From the NCBI RefSeq assembly GCF_016722965.1, contig NZ_JAEQNB010000001.1, positions 1,329,344-1,393,343 on the forward strand: a stretch of DNA of 64,000 nt, in the 5' to 3' direction. Shown here in pieces: positions 1 to 7,027 of the stretch (the stretch's first letter is position 1; the number at the start of each line of letters is the position of its first letter). The stretch comes from Tumebacillus amylolyticus (GTDB taxonomy: Bacteria; Bacillota; Bacilli; Tumebacillales; Tumebacillaceae). Both the position numbers and the translations under genes were made by a program. The notes beneath the pieces are model-generated. The model ran no database searches. It was not told the origin of the DNA and worked only from the letters and a program-made list of their open reading frames with translations.

Positions 1-18
1 CAACCTCTCTCAACAGGT

Positions 19-32
19 CCTATTTAAATAGG
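19..32. repeat. 14-bp perfect palindrome
   Basis: CCTATTTAAATAGG reads the same on both strands. It lies upstream of the first promoter and could be an operator or part of the upstream gene's end. No function can be assigned from sequence alone. Confidence 0.4.
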
Positions 33-73
33 TAGAAATCAATCTCGAAAAACGCCGCCGGATGACGGACGGC

Positions 74-102
74 TTGGTGGTTTTTCAGATTTTGGGTATA
101 CT
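74..102 (+). promoter_or_regulatory. Predicted sigma-A promoter of the DUF445 gene
   Basis: TTGGTG and TATACT are separated by 17 bases, and the expected start of transcription lies about 20 bases before the GTG start at 131. Its position argues against the longer reading frame that begins at 62. Confidence 0.45.
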
Positions 103-130
103 TGTATGTTGTAGAGGAGGAGTCGGTCCT

Positions 131-1483
131 GTGAAATTGATCTTGTTAAATGTTATCGTCGGCGCCGTCATCGGGTTGTTTACCAACTGGCTGGCGATTG
201 TGATGTTGTTCCGCCCGTGGACGGAGAAAAAGGTATTCGGCAAGCGCATCCCGTTCACGCCCGGTCTGATCCCCGCCCGCCAAAGCGAACTGGCGGAGAA
301 GCTCGGCCAGATCGTCGAAGAAGACTTTCTGACCCCGGAGGGGGTCGCCAAATCGTTGAAACGTCCCGCGTTGGAATTTGCCGTCAAGCGCGGTGCGATC
401 ACCGCGATTGGCAATGCGCTGCATGACGCTCCGACGCTCGGCGGCTTGCTTCGTCGCACGTTCGGAGACGAGGCTCAATCGAAAGTTGAAGAGTTCCTCG
501 TACACCAAGCGATTCGCTTTTTACAAGACGGAGCCGGTCGTGAGAAGCTCGAACTCATGGCGGACTCCCTGTTCGACCATCTGCGCGAGACGTTGACGGG
601 CGATGAGATTCGCCGCGATCTCGTCGGCGGTTTTTCTCATCCCTTGCATGCTCATCTGACGGAGGGGGGCACGACGTGGCAGCACGTGTTGCCGGACAGT
701 GCCCGCGAATTGATCGAAGACCGTCTGCGCGCGCAAGTTCATCCGTTGCTTGACGGTCTTGCCCGTTGGATGGAGGAGCCGACGTTCGTCGTCGCGGTGG
801 CGCGCATGTTGACGGAAAAAGTGGAGAGCATCCCGCTGATCGGCGCGATGGCGAAGTCGTTCCTGACGCCGGAGCGCGTGTCGTCCGATATCGTGCCGCG
901 TTTGCAATCGGTGGTGCAATCCCCGTCTGCAGAACGTCTCGTGGAGGACAAGCTGCACGACATGATCAGCGGATTCTGGCAGCAACCGATGAGTCGTACC
1001 CTCGGCAAAATTTCGGCGGAGGACTTCCACGACTTGATGGAAAAAATTCTGCACACGCTCCTCGACCGTGTGTTGAATGAAAATGCGACGACGCGCGCTC
1101 AATTCCGCTCTGTCGTCGTCAACGGTCTGCTCGCCGGCGCAAGTGAACGCTCGATTGGCGACCTGTTGCACCGCATCCTCGACGGTCTGATGGAGTTTGA
1201 CGTGCGCGGATTGTACGCCGCACACACAGAGACGGTCGACCGCATGATCACACAGGTTTGGCACTACCTGAGAAATCGCTTGATCGACGGGCTGCCGGAG
1301 GTATTGGAAGCACTCGCAATCCGCCAGATCGTGCAAGAGCAAGTCGCCTCCTATCCGATCCCGACTCTTGAAAAGTTGATCCTCACCGTCGTCAACCGTG
1401 AGCTGAAACTGATCACGATTCTCGGCGGGGTCTTGGGTGCGACCATCGGGCTGATACAGGCGCTGATCGCAAATTTATCATGA
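131..1483 (+). CDS. DUF445 family membrane-anchored protein (YheB-like)
   Basis: The product is about 450 residues and resembles the DUF445 family (B. subtilis YheB), whose molecular role is not established. Residues 1-20 form a hydrophobic segment followed by the family-typical NWLAIVMLFRP and PFTPGLIP motifs. A second hydrophobic segment closes the C-terminus, so the long helical middle is probably held at the membrane at both ends. The GTG at 131 is chosen because GAGGAGG lies 10 bases upstream and a promoter covers 74-102; an in-frame ATG at 62 would lie upstream of that promoter. A YheA-like gene follows, the same pairing as in B. subtilis. Confidence 0.8.
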   Translation: MKLILLNVIVGAVIGLFTNWLAIVMLFRPWTEKKVFGKRIPFTPGLIPARQSELAEKLGQIVEEDFLTPEGVAKSLKRPALEFAVKRGAITAIGNALHDAPTLGGLLRRTFGDEAQSKVEEFLVHQAIRFLQDGAGREKLELMADSLFDHLRETLTGDEIRRDLVGGFSHPLHAHLTEGGTTWQHVLPDSARELIEDRLRAQVHPLLDGLARWMEEPTFVVAVARMLTEKVESIPLIGAMAKSFLTPERVSSDIVPRLQSVVQSPSAERLVEDKLHDMISGFWQQPMSRTLGKISAEDFHDLMEKILHTLLDRVLNENATTRAQFRSVVVNGLLAGASERSIGDLLHRILDGLMEFDVRGLYAAHTETVDRMITQVWHYLRNRLIDGLPEVLEALAIRQIVQEQVASYPIPTLEKLILTVVNRELKLITILGGVLGATIGLIQALIANLS

Positions 1484-1507
1484 TAAAAAACCTTAACCTC
1501 GCATATA

Positions 1508-1536
1508 TTGATTCTCGTGAGTTCCGTTGCTAGGAT
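1508..1536 (+). promoter_or_regulatory. Predicted sigma-A promoter before the YlbF-family gene
   Basis: TTGATT and TAGGAT are separated by exactly 17 bases, 40 bases before the start codon at 1576. Confidence 0.45.
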
Positions 1537-1575
1537 GGAACTACAACTCTATTTCTTGGCAGGAGGATCGATTCA

Positions 1576-1926
1576 ATGAATCCATACGATAAAGCGCACG
1601 AATTGGCGCGTGCGATTCGTGAGTGTGAGGAATTTCGAGTGTTGGCGGCGAAAAAGAAACAGGTAGACAGCGATCCGCAAGCGAAAAAGATACTCGACGA
1701 CTTCCGCCGCCGCCAATGGGAGATGGAAACCCGTCGCATCATGGGCGAGGAGATCACGGAAAGCGATCTGCAGAGCATGCAGCAACTGCAGGAAGTGGTG
1801 CACATGCACAGCGCTCTTCGCGAGTATCTGGAAGTGGAGTACCGGTTCAGCGTGATGTACTCCGACATCCATAAAATTTTAGGCGAAGCGGCTCGCGAAG
1901 TCATCAACACGCCGGAAAGCGTCTAA
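1576..1926 (+). CDS. YlbF/YmcA family protein (YheA-like)
   Basis: A 116-residue, all-helical, charged protein of the YlbF/YmcA/YheA family. Known members YlbF, YmcA and YaaT form the Y-complex that affects RNase Y-dependent mRNA maturation and development in B. subtilis; YheA is the less studied paralogue. The N-terminal helix (AHELARAIRECEEF) and the DPQAKKILDDFRRRQWEM segment are typical. The start is supported by AGGAGG 8 bases upstream. It follows the DUF445 gene as yheA accompanies yheB in Bacillus, so YheA is a better guess than YlbF. The direct function is unknown. Confidence 0.8.
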   Translation: MNPYDKAHELARAIRECEEFRVLAAKKKQVDSDPQAKKILDDFRRRQWEMETRRIMGEEITESDLQSMQQLQEVVHMHSALREYLEVEYRFSVMYSDIHKILGEAAREVINTPESV

Positions 1927-1964
1927 CCACTTTTTTTGGCGCAATCGAGAGGGGACTACATACT

Positions 1965-2651
1965 GTGAAATTGACTTACCTTGGACACTCCACTTTTCTC
2001 GTCGAAGCAGACGGCAAACGCGTCATCATCGACCCGTTCCTTGACCACAACCCGAAAGCAAGCATGAAAGCGGCCGACGTGAAAGTGGACGCTGTTCTGC
2101 TCACTCACGCGCACTACGACCACATCGCAGACGCGCTGCCGATCGCAAAAGCGAACGATTGCCCGATCATCGCGAACTTCGAGTTGGCGAGCCACTTTGA
2201 AAAGCAAGGCGTGAAAACACACGGCCTCAGCAACGGCGGCGGCTTCAACTTTGAATTCGGGCGCGTCAAATTGACCCTTGCCTTCCACGGCGCAGGGCTC
2301 GAAATGCCGAACGGCGACGTTCTGTACGGCGGCGCACCGGCCGGCATCTTGCTCACGATGGGTGGCAAGACGATCTACCACGCAGGCGACACCGGGCTGT
2401 TCGGCGACATGAAACTGATCGGGGAGCTGAACAAGTTGGACGCCGCTCTGCTGCCGATCGGCGACAACTACACGATGGGTCCGGAAGACGCGGTGCTGGC
2501 CGCTTCGTGGTTGAAAGCAGGCGTGACGGTTCCGATGCACTACAACACGTTCTCGTTGCTGGAACAAGACCCGCAGGCGTTCGTGAACTCGCTTTCCGAA
2601 TACGATCTCAAAGGTGCCGCTCTGCAACCGGGCGAATCCATCGAAATCTAA
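1965..2651 (+). CDS. ytkL: UPF0173 metal-dependent hydrolase (YtkL-like)
   Basis: This 228-residue protein belongs to the metallo-beta-lactamase fold family UPF0173. The metal-binding motif THAHYDH is at about residues 46-52, an HAGDTG motif supplies further ligands near residue 140, and a late histidine sits in PMHYNTF near residue 193. The natural substrate is not known. It starts at GTG after GAGAGGGG and lies 38 bases behind the YheA-like gene, so the two are probably cotranscribed. In B. subtilis ytkL lies next to ytoI; ytoI is also close here. Confidence 0.85.
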   Translation: MKLTYLGHSTFLVEADGKRVIIDPFLDHNPKASMKAADVKVDAVLLTHAHYDHIADALPIAKANDCPIIANFELASHFEKQGVKTHGLSNGGGFNFEFGRVKLTLAFHGAGLEMPNGDVLYGGAPAGILLTMGGKTIYHAGDTGLFGDMKLIGELNKLDAALLPIGDNYTMGPEDAVLAASWLKAGVTVPMHYNTFSLLEQDPQAFVNSLSEYDLKGAALQPGESIEI

Positions 2652-2655
2652 GCAA

Positions 2656-2689
2656 CAAAAAAGAGCCCCCGCGAGGGAGCTCTTTTTTT
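2656..2689. terminator. Bidirectional rho-independent terminator
   Basis: A GAGC-CCC / GGG-GCTC stem is flanked by A-run and T-run, so it serves both the converging hydrolase gene and the DUF3243 gene. Confidence 0.8.
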
Positions 2690-2693
2690 CTTC

Positions 2694-2942
2694 TTAGTGG
2701 TGAGCGACGAGGTTGACCATGACGCGAGCGAGCGCGTGACGATCTTCTTCGCCGGAAACACGCCACATTTCGGCGAGCAGGCGTTCTTGTTCGTTTTTCG
2801 GGTCAACTTTTTCGGCGAGGTATTCACCGACGCGGAACGCGACACTGTCGACTTTATCATGGGACATACCGGCTTCTACTGCTTGGCCTACACGGTCACC
2901 CAAGAATTCTTTCCATTGTTCGAAGTTGCTCAGTACGGACAT
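2694..2942 (-). CDS. DUF3243 family protein
   Basis: An 82-residue protein matching the DUF3243 family (B. subtilis YmfJ-like). It is small, soluble and rich in acidic helices, with the family pattern of a WKEFLGDRV start and a VGEYLAEKVDP middle. GGAGGGG precedes the ATG. The role is not known. It is transcribed toward ytkL and shares its terminator. Upstream, in the divergent gap 2943-3211, no further gene was seen. Confidence 0.7.
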   Translation of the reverse strand: MSVLSNFEQWKEFLGDRVGQAVEAGMSHDKVDSVAFRVGEYLAEKVDPKNEQERLLAEMWRVSGEEDRHALARVMVNLVAHH

Positions 2943-3114
2943 CGAGACCCCTCCTTCAAAGTATTGAACTTGTGGTGTTGCACGAAATATAGAATGCCTC
3001 GCAACTCCCGCCGCTATACCCCCAACAGGAGATATGTAGCTGTAAGATTGCTGTAATGAGGGCGTAACAATGATGCGTTATGATAGTCCTACATCGACAA
3101 AACCCCCTTTTCGA

Positions 3115-3144
3115 GTGACCCCTTCAAGGTCACCGTTTTTTTTT
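3115..3144 (+). terminator. Orphan terminator-like hairpin in a leader region
   Basis: GTGACC pairs with GGTCAC across a short loop and is followed by nine T residues. No plus-strand gene lies upstream between 2943 and 3115, so it may be an attenuator or the end of a short RNA before the gene at 3212. Confidence 0.5.
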
Positions 3145-3211
3145 GCATAGGAGGCGGGACGAGCGCATATCTTGTACTATTACAGATGCGTTCGAAGAGG
3201 GGGAAGTCATC

Positions 3212-3493
3212 TTGCAACGGAAACAGACGATGCGTGCATTTGTCTATCTCACGGCGGGGTTGGCGATGTTGTTCTATGCGTTGCCGCGCGTGCCCGACGT
3301 CACAATGGATATCTCGGGGGCGTTTACGATCTCATGGCTGGCTTTTGCCATGCTGTTCATCGGAGCGAACCTCTACTACTTGATCGGCGTGGACAAGGAA
3401 CGCCAAAGCCGTCGCCGCCGCAACGACTGGCTGTACCGTACGCTTCGCAACGTGCGCGAACCGGTCGCGGGCAAGCGTCAATACATGAAATAA
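3212..3493 (+). CDS. Small two-helix membrane protein, YtpI-like
   Basis: The 93-residue product has two membrane segments, roughly residues 7-25 and 35-57, the second reading ISWLAFAMLFIGANLYYLIG, then a very basic C-terminal tail. This resembles the YtpI family, whose gene neighbours ytoI in B. subtilis, and ytoI is the next gene here. The TTG at 3212 is preferred because GAGGGGG lies 8 bases upstream; ATG 3230 is an alternative. The assignment rests on topology and context, so it is tentative. The biochemical role is unknown. Confidence 0.5.
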   Translation: MQRKQTMRAFVYLTAGLAMLFYALPRVPDVTMDISGAFTISWLAFAMLFIGANLYYLIGVDKERQSRRRRNDWLYRTLRNVREPVAGKRQYMK

Positions 3494-3513
3494 CAGCAAT
3501 CACCAGAGCAGGG

Positions 3514-3547
3514 AAAAACGCACTCCGAAAAGGACGGGTGCGTTTTT
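3514..3547 (+). terminator. Rho-independent terminator
   Basis: AAAAACGCAC pairs with GTGCGTTTTT downstream of the small membrane protein gene. Confidence 0.75.
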
Positions 3548-3599
3548 GTGTTTTGATGTAATATAAGAGGTAGCAAGTCAAGGTCCGGAGGTTCATCGA

Positions 3600-4907
3600 A
3601 TGACAACGAAGCACGAACAGATCCTTTTTTACATAGAGAGTTTGGAAGTCGGGAGCAAGATCTCCGTGCGCCAGATCGCCAAGGCGATGGACGTCAGCGA
3701 GGGGACGGCGTACCGCGCCATCAAGGACGCCGAAGCGCGTGGCATCGTGTCCACCATTGAGCGGGTCGGGACCGTGCGGATTGAAAAACAGGAGAAAAAA
3801 AACATCGAGCGCCTGACGTTCGCCGAAGTGGTGAACATCGTCGAGGGCACGGTGCTTGGCGGGCGGGAAGGTCTGCACAAGACGCTCTCCAAGTTCGTCA
3901 TCGGCGCGATGAAGATCGACGCGATGTTGAAGTACGTCGATCGCGATTCGCTGTTGATCGTGGGCAACCGCGAATCGGTTCACAAAGCCTCCTTGGAGCA
4001 CGGAGCCGCCGTGTTGATTACGGGGGGCTTCGATACATCGGATGAAGTCAAGGATTTGGCTGACCGCTTGGCATTGCCGTTGATTTCCTCGGCGTACGAC
4101 ACGTTCACCATCGCGACGCTGATCAACCGGGCGATTGACGACCGCCTGATCAAGAAGGAAATTTTGCTCGTCGAGGACTTGGTCAATCGTGACAAAAAAG
4201 ACCCCGTCACCCTCCAAGTCGGAGAAAAAGTGGCAGATTGGCATCGGCTGATGGAACTCACCGGACACACGAGATTCCCCGTCGTGGACAAAGACGGACG
4301 CGTACACGGGATCGTAACGTCCAAGGACGTCGCCGGAGTTGCGAGCGAGCAATCTCTGGAGCGTGTGATGACGAAAAGCCCTCGCACGGTCACCGGCCGA
4401 ACTTCTGTGGCGTCGGCTGCGCACACGATGGTATGGGAAGGGATCGAGCTCTTGCCGGTTGTGGAGCACCGCAAACTGGTCTCCGTGATTTCCCGCCAAG
4501 ACGTGCTGCGGGCGTTGCAATACAACCAGAACCAACCGCAAGGGCAGACGATTCAAGATTTGATTCTCAGCGGTTTTGAAGAAGCGCGAGAGGATCGCTC
4601 CGTGAAGCTTTCCGGCGTCGTCACCCCGATCATGACGAACCAGTTGGGGTCGATCAACCCCGGCGTCCTGATGGCGCTGATCAACGAAGCGGGAGAACTG
4701 GCGATCCGCCGCTTGAAGAACTCCGACATGGTCGTGGAGAACGTCACCGTGTACTTCCTGAAGCCGATCCAGATCGACTCCCAAGTCACGATCAAAGCGG
4801 ACGTCATCGACATCGGCCGCAAGTTCGGCAAAGTCGACGTGGAGATCTACAGCGGCAGTGATTTAATGGGTAAGGCCCTGTTTACGGCACAGGTGTTGGA
4901 GAGGTAA
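3600..4907 (+). CDS. ytoI: YtoI-like regulator: HTH, DRTGG, CBS pair and hotdog domains
   Basis: A 435-residue four-part protein. Residues 1-65 form a winged-helix DNA-binding domain (KISVRQIAKAMDVSEGTAYR); about 75-185 a DRTGG domain; about 195-310 two CBS motifs, which usually bind adenine nucleotides; and about 320-435 a hotdog-fold domain of the thioesterase/dehydratase type. This order is that of B. subtilis YtoI. It is probably a ligand-responsive transcription regulator, but neither ligand nor target is known. GGAGG lies upstream of the ATG. The gene ends at its own terminator (4921-4952). Confidence 0.85.
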   Translation: MTTKHEQILFYIESLEVGSKISVRQIAKAMDVSEGTAYRAIKDAEARGIVSTIERVGTVRIEKQEKKNIERLTFAEVVNIVEGTVLGGREGLHKTLSKFVIGAMKIDAMLKYVDRDSLLIVGNRESVHKASLEHGAAVLITGGFDTSDEVKDLADRLALPLISSAYDTFTIATLINRAIDDRLIKKEILLVEDLVNRDKKDPVTLQVGEKVADWHRLMELTGHTRFPVVDKDGRVHGIVTSKDVAGVASEQSLERVMTKSPRTVTGRTSVASAAHTMVWEGIELLPVVEHRKLVSVISRQDVLRALQYNQNQPQGQTIQDLILSGFEEAREDRSVKLSGVVTPIMTNQLGSINPGVLMALINEAGELAIRRLKNSDMVVENVTVYFLKPIQIDSQVTIKADVIDIGRKFGKVDVEIYSGSDLMGKALFTAQVLER

Positions 4908-4920
4908 TATATGGAGGAGG

Positions 4921-4952
4921 AGACTGCAGACAAGTGTCGTGCAGTCTTTTTT
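4921..4952 (+). terminator. Terminator of ytoI
   Basis: AGACTGCA pairs with TGCAGTCT, extended inside by GACA/TGTC, and is followed by a T-run. The hairpin overlaps the first codons of the longest possible frame of the next gene, which helps place that gene's start downstream. Confidence 0.8.
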
Positions 4953-4974
4953 GCAAAGGAAGGGAGACGAGCTT

Positions 4975-6651
4975 TTGTTGAAACAAAATTCCCTCTACCG
5001 CATCTTCACCATCGTCTGGATGGCGGTCGGCTTTTTCATCCGCGTGATGTGGTTCCAGAAGCGTCATCCGGGGAGAATGAGCCCGGAAACCACCGCAAAG
5101 TGGGAAGACCTGCTGCGCAAGATCGCGGCGAAATACAAGCGCAAAGCCCTGCATCTCCAAGGCTTGCTGATCAAACTCGGCCAGTTCCTGAGCGCCCGCG
5201 CCGATGTGGTGCCGCAAGCGTTTATTGAAGAGATGACCGACCTCGTCGACCAAGTGCCCGCCGTCCCGTGGGAGGAAGCCTGCGCCGTGCTTCAATCGGA
5301 ATGGGGGGCTCCATATGGGAGCGTCTTGCATAAGATCAGTGAGAGACCGGTTGCTTCGGCCTCCATCGGCGAAGTCTATCACGCCTACCTCCACGACGGA
5401 ACGGAAGTCGCGGTCAAAATCCAACGCCCCGGCATTGAAAAAATCATCCGTGCTGACTTCCGCGCGATCAAGATCGTCTGCTGGTTGGCGGACAAGTTCA
5501 CCAAGATTCGCAACCAAGCCGACTTGCCGGCCCTCTACCGCGAGATGACCTACGTCATCGGCGACGAACTGAATTTCAAGCAAGAGTTAAAAAACGGCGA
5601 GTACTTCGCCGCACGTTACGAAAACAACCCCGACCTCTACATCCCCAAGTACCACCCCGCCCACTGCACCCGCCGCGTGCTGGTTATGGAGTGGATGGAA
5701 GGGGCTCGCGTCAACGATTACAACTATTTGGCCACACACAACATCGACCGCAAAGACCTCGCCGTGAAGCTGTTTCGCGCGGTGGCGGAACAGCTCTTTT
5801 TCGAAGGGAAGTTTCACGCAGACCCGCATCCGGGCAACATCTTGATCCAACCGAGCGGACGCATCGTGCTGATCGACTTCGGCATGGTCGGCACGATCAA
5901 GAAGGACGACGCCAAGCACATCCAAGACCTCGTCGAGGGCCTCGTACTCAAAGACTACGGCAAAGTCATCGACGCTCTGGAGAGACTCCGCTTTCTCCTC
6001 CCGCACGCCGACCGTCATGAGTTGGAGCGGGTGATCCAACTGGCGGTGCGGTTCTACGACGAGGAAGACCTCGCCAACGTCGACCACGCCACCGTCCAGC
6101 ACATCCTCGAAGACATCCAGAGCGTCATCCGCAAGCAACCGATCCAACTGCCGAGCGATTTTATTTTTCTCGGGCGGGCGCTCTCGACGTTCATCGGCGT
6201 GCTGTACGGCCTCGATCCGCAGATTGAGCTGGTTGAAGTGGGCAAGCCGATCGTCACCGAATGGATGAGCAAAAACGGCAAGAACGCGGAGGACAGCCAG
6301 GCAGGGAGCCAAGCCTCCACGACCCTCAAGTTGGTGCAAAAGTACGCGCTCGACATCGGCCGCCAACTGCTCAAACTTCCGCGCCAACTGTCGGAAGCGT
6401 TGGAGGAACCCCGCAGACGAACCGAGTGGGAGAAGACCAAGCAGAGGAACCAATTCCTGCATGAAGTCTATGCGTCGAGAAAGCGCTATGCGTTTTTCAC
6501 CCTCTTGGCAGGAATTGCAGCCGCAGGGCTGGGCTATTTCTTCAGCGACCCCTACCTGCTCTGGGGCGGCGGCGCACTGGCGTTCCTCAGCGCCATCTGG
6601 TACCGCAACAGCGCCGTCAAACACATGCGCTGGATCGAAGACCTTCGATAA
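4975..6651 (+). CDS. ABC1/UbiB-type atypical protein kinase
   Basis: The protein of about 558 residues belongs to the ABC1/AarF/UbiB family. KxGQ-type signature LIKLGQFLSARADVVP is near residue 65, the alanine-rich nucleotide loop ASASIGEVYHA near 130, AVKIQRPG near 155, the HADPHPGN catalytic loop near 280 and IDFGMVG (metal-binding DFG) near 300. Two transmembrane helices end the protein (about 510-550). Members support quinone synthesis or lipid homeostasis. The TTG at 4975 follows AGGGAGA; an in-frame GTG at 4939 lies inside the ytoI terminator and is unlikely. TTG 4978 is also possible. Confidence 0.85.
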   Translation: MLKQNSLYRIFTIVWMAVGFFIRVMWFQKRHPGRMSPETTAKWEDLLRKIAAKYKRKALHLQGLLIKLGQFLSARADVVPQAFIEEMTDLVDQVPAVPWEEACAVLQSEWGAPYGSVLHKISERPVASASIGEVYHAYLHDGTEVAVKIQRPGIEKIIRADFRAIKIVCWLADKFTKIRNQADLPALYREMTYVIGDELNFKQELKNGEYFAARYENNPDLYIPKYHPAHCTRRVLVMEWMEGARVNDYNYLATHNIDRKDLAVKLFRAVAEQLFFEGKFHADPHPGNILIQPSGRIVLIDFGMVGTIKKDDAKHIQDLVEGLVLKDYGKVIDALERLRFLLPHADRHELERVIQLAVRFYDEEDLANVDHATVQHILEDIQSVIRKQPIQLPSDFIFLGRALSTFIGVLYGLDPQIELVEVGKPIVTEWMSKNGKNAEDSQAGSQASTTLKLVQKYALDIGRQLLKLPRQLSEALEEPRRRTEWEKTKQRNQFLHEVYASRKRYAFFTLLAGIAAAGLGYFFSDPYLLWGGGALAFLSAIWYRNSAVKHMRWIEDLR

Positions 6652-6672
6652 CAAACGAAAGGGTGACAAGAC

Positions 6673-6927
6673 ATGGAACAAAACGAAAAAAACGAGCAAG
6701 CAAACAACACCTGCGACTCCAGCACGGATTGCTGCGACCACAGCATCGAAGTGGAACATCTCGAAGACGGCTACCGCATCACCGTCCGCGGCGATAAGGA
6801 AAGAATTGAACAGCAACGCCGCGTCGCCGACGCCTACGTCGAATTCCTACGCGAGCAGAAAAAAGCGCGCTGGTGGCTCCCTTTGCCCCTGCGCTGGCTC
6901 CTGAGATGGTTCAAGGGCTGCAAATAG
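6673..6927 (+). CDS. Small protein of unknown function
   Basis: An 84-residue product with a polar N-terminus containing a CDSSTDCCD cysteine cluster (three Cys), a central segment (IEVEHLEDGYRITVRGD) that looks like a short beta meander, a helix, and a Trp/Leu-rich C-terminal stretch RWWLPLPLRWLLRWFKGCK that could lie on a membrane surface. It starts 21 bases after the ABC1 kinase gene with an AAGGGTGA site and ends at a terminator, so the two probably form an operon. No family is recognised. Confidence 0.6.
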   Translation: MEQNEKNEQANNTCDSSTDCCDHSIEVEHLEDGYRITVRGDKERIEQQRRVADAYVEFLREQKKARWWLPLPLRWLLRWFKGCK

Positions 6928-6930
6928 GCG

Positions 6931-6973
6931 AAAAAAGCACCAAGACCGCACCGGCGGACTTGGTGCTTTTTTT
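6931..6973 (+). terminator. Rho-independent terminator
   Basis: AAAAGCACCAAG pairs with CTTGGTGCTTTT and a T-run follows. The right arm also supplies the -35-like TTGGTG of the dnaE promoter. Confidence 0.8.
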
Positions 6974-6989
6974 CTCCTAGCGGTATAAT
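6960..6989 (+). promoter_or_regulatory. Predicted dnaE promoter
   Basis: TTGGTG and a perfect TATAAT are separated by 18 bases, about 40 bases before the TTG start at 7028. It overlaps the preceding terminator arm. Confidence 0.45.
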
Positions 6990-7027
6990 AGGGAGAATAT
7001 CTGTTCGCATAGAAAGGGGGAGGACGA

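Noticed and set aside
521-1342. Long minus-strand open frame inside the DUF445 gene
   Set aside because: It is a shadow of the plus-strand gene: Arg/His-rich composition, no ribosome site and no family resemblance. The same applies to the long frames opposite dnaE (7427-10186), pyk (15924-17567), polA (27600-29000), oppCD (23344-25581) and the fusion gene (40975-43659).
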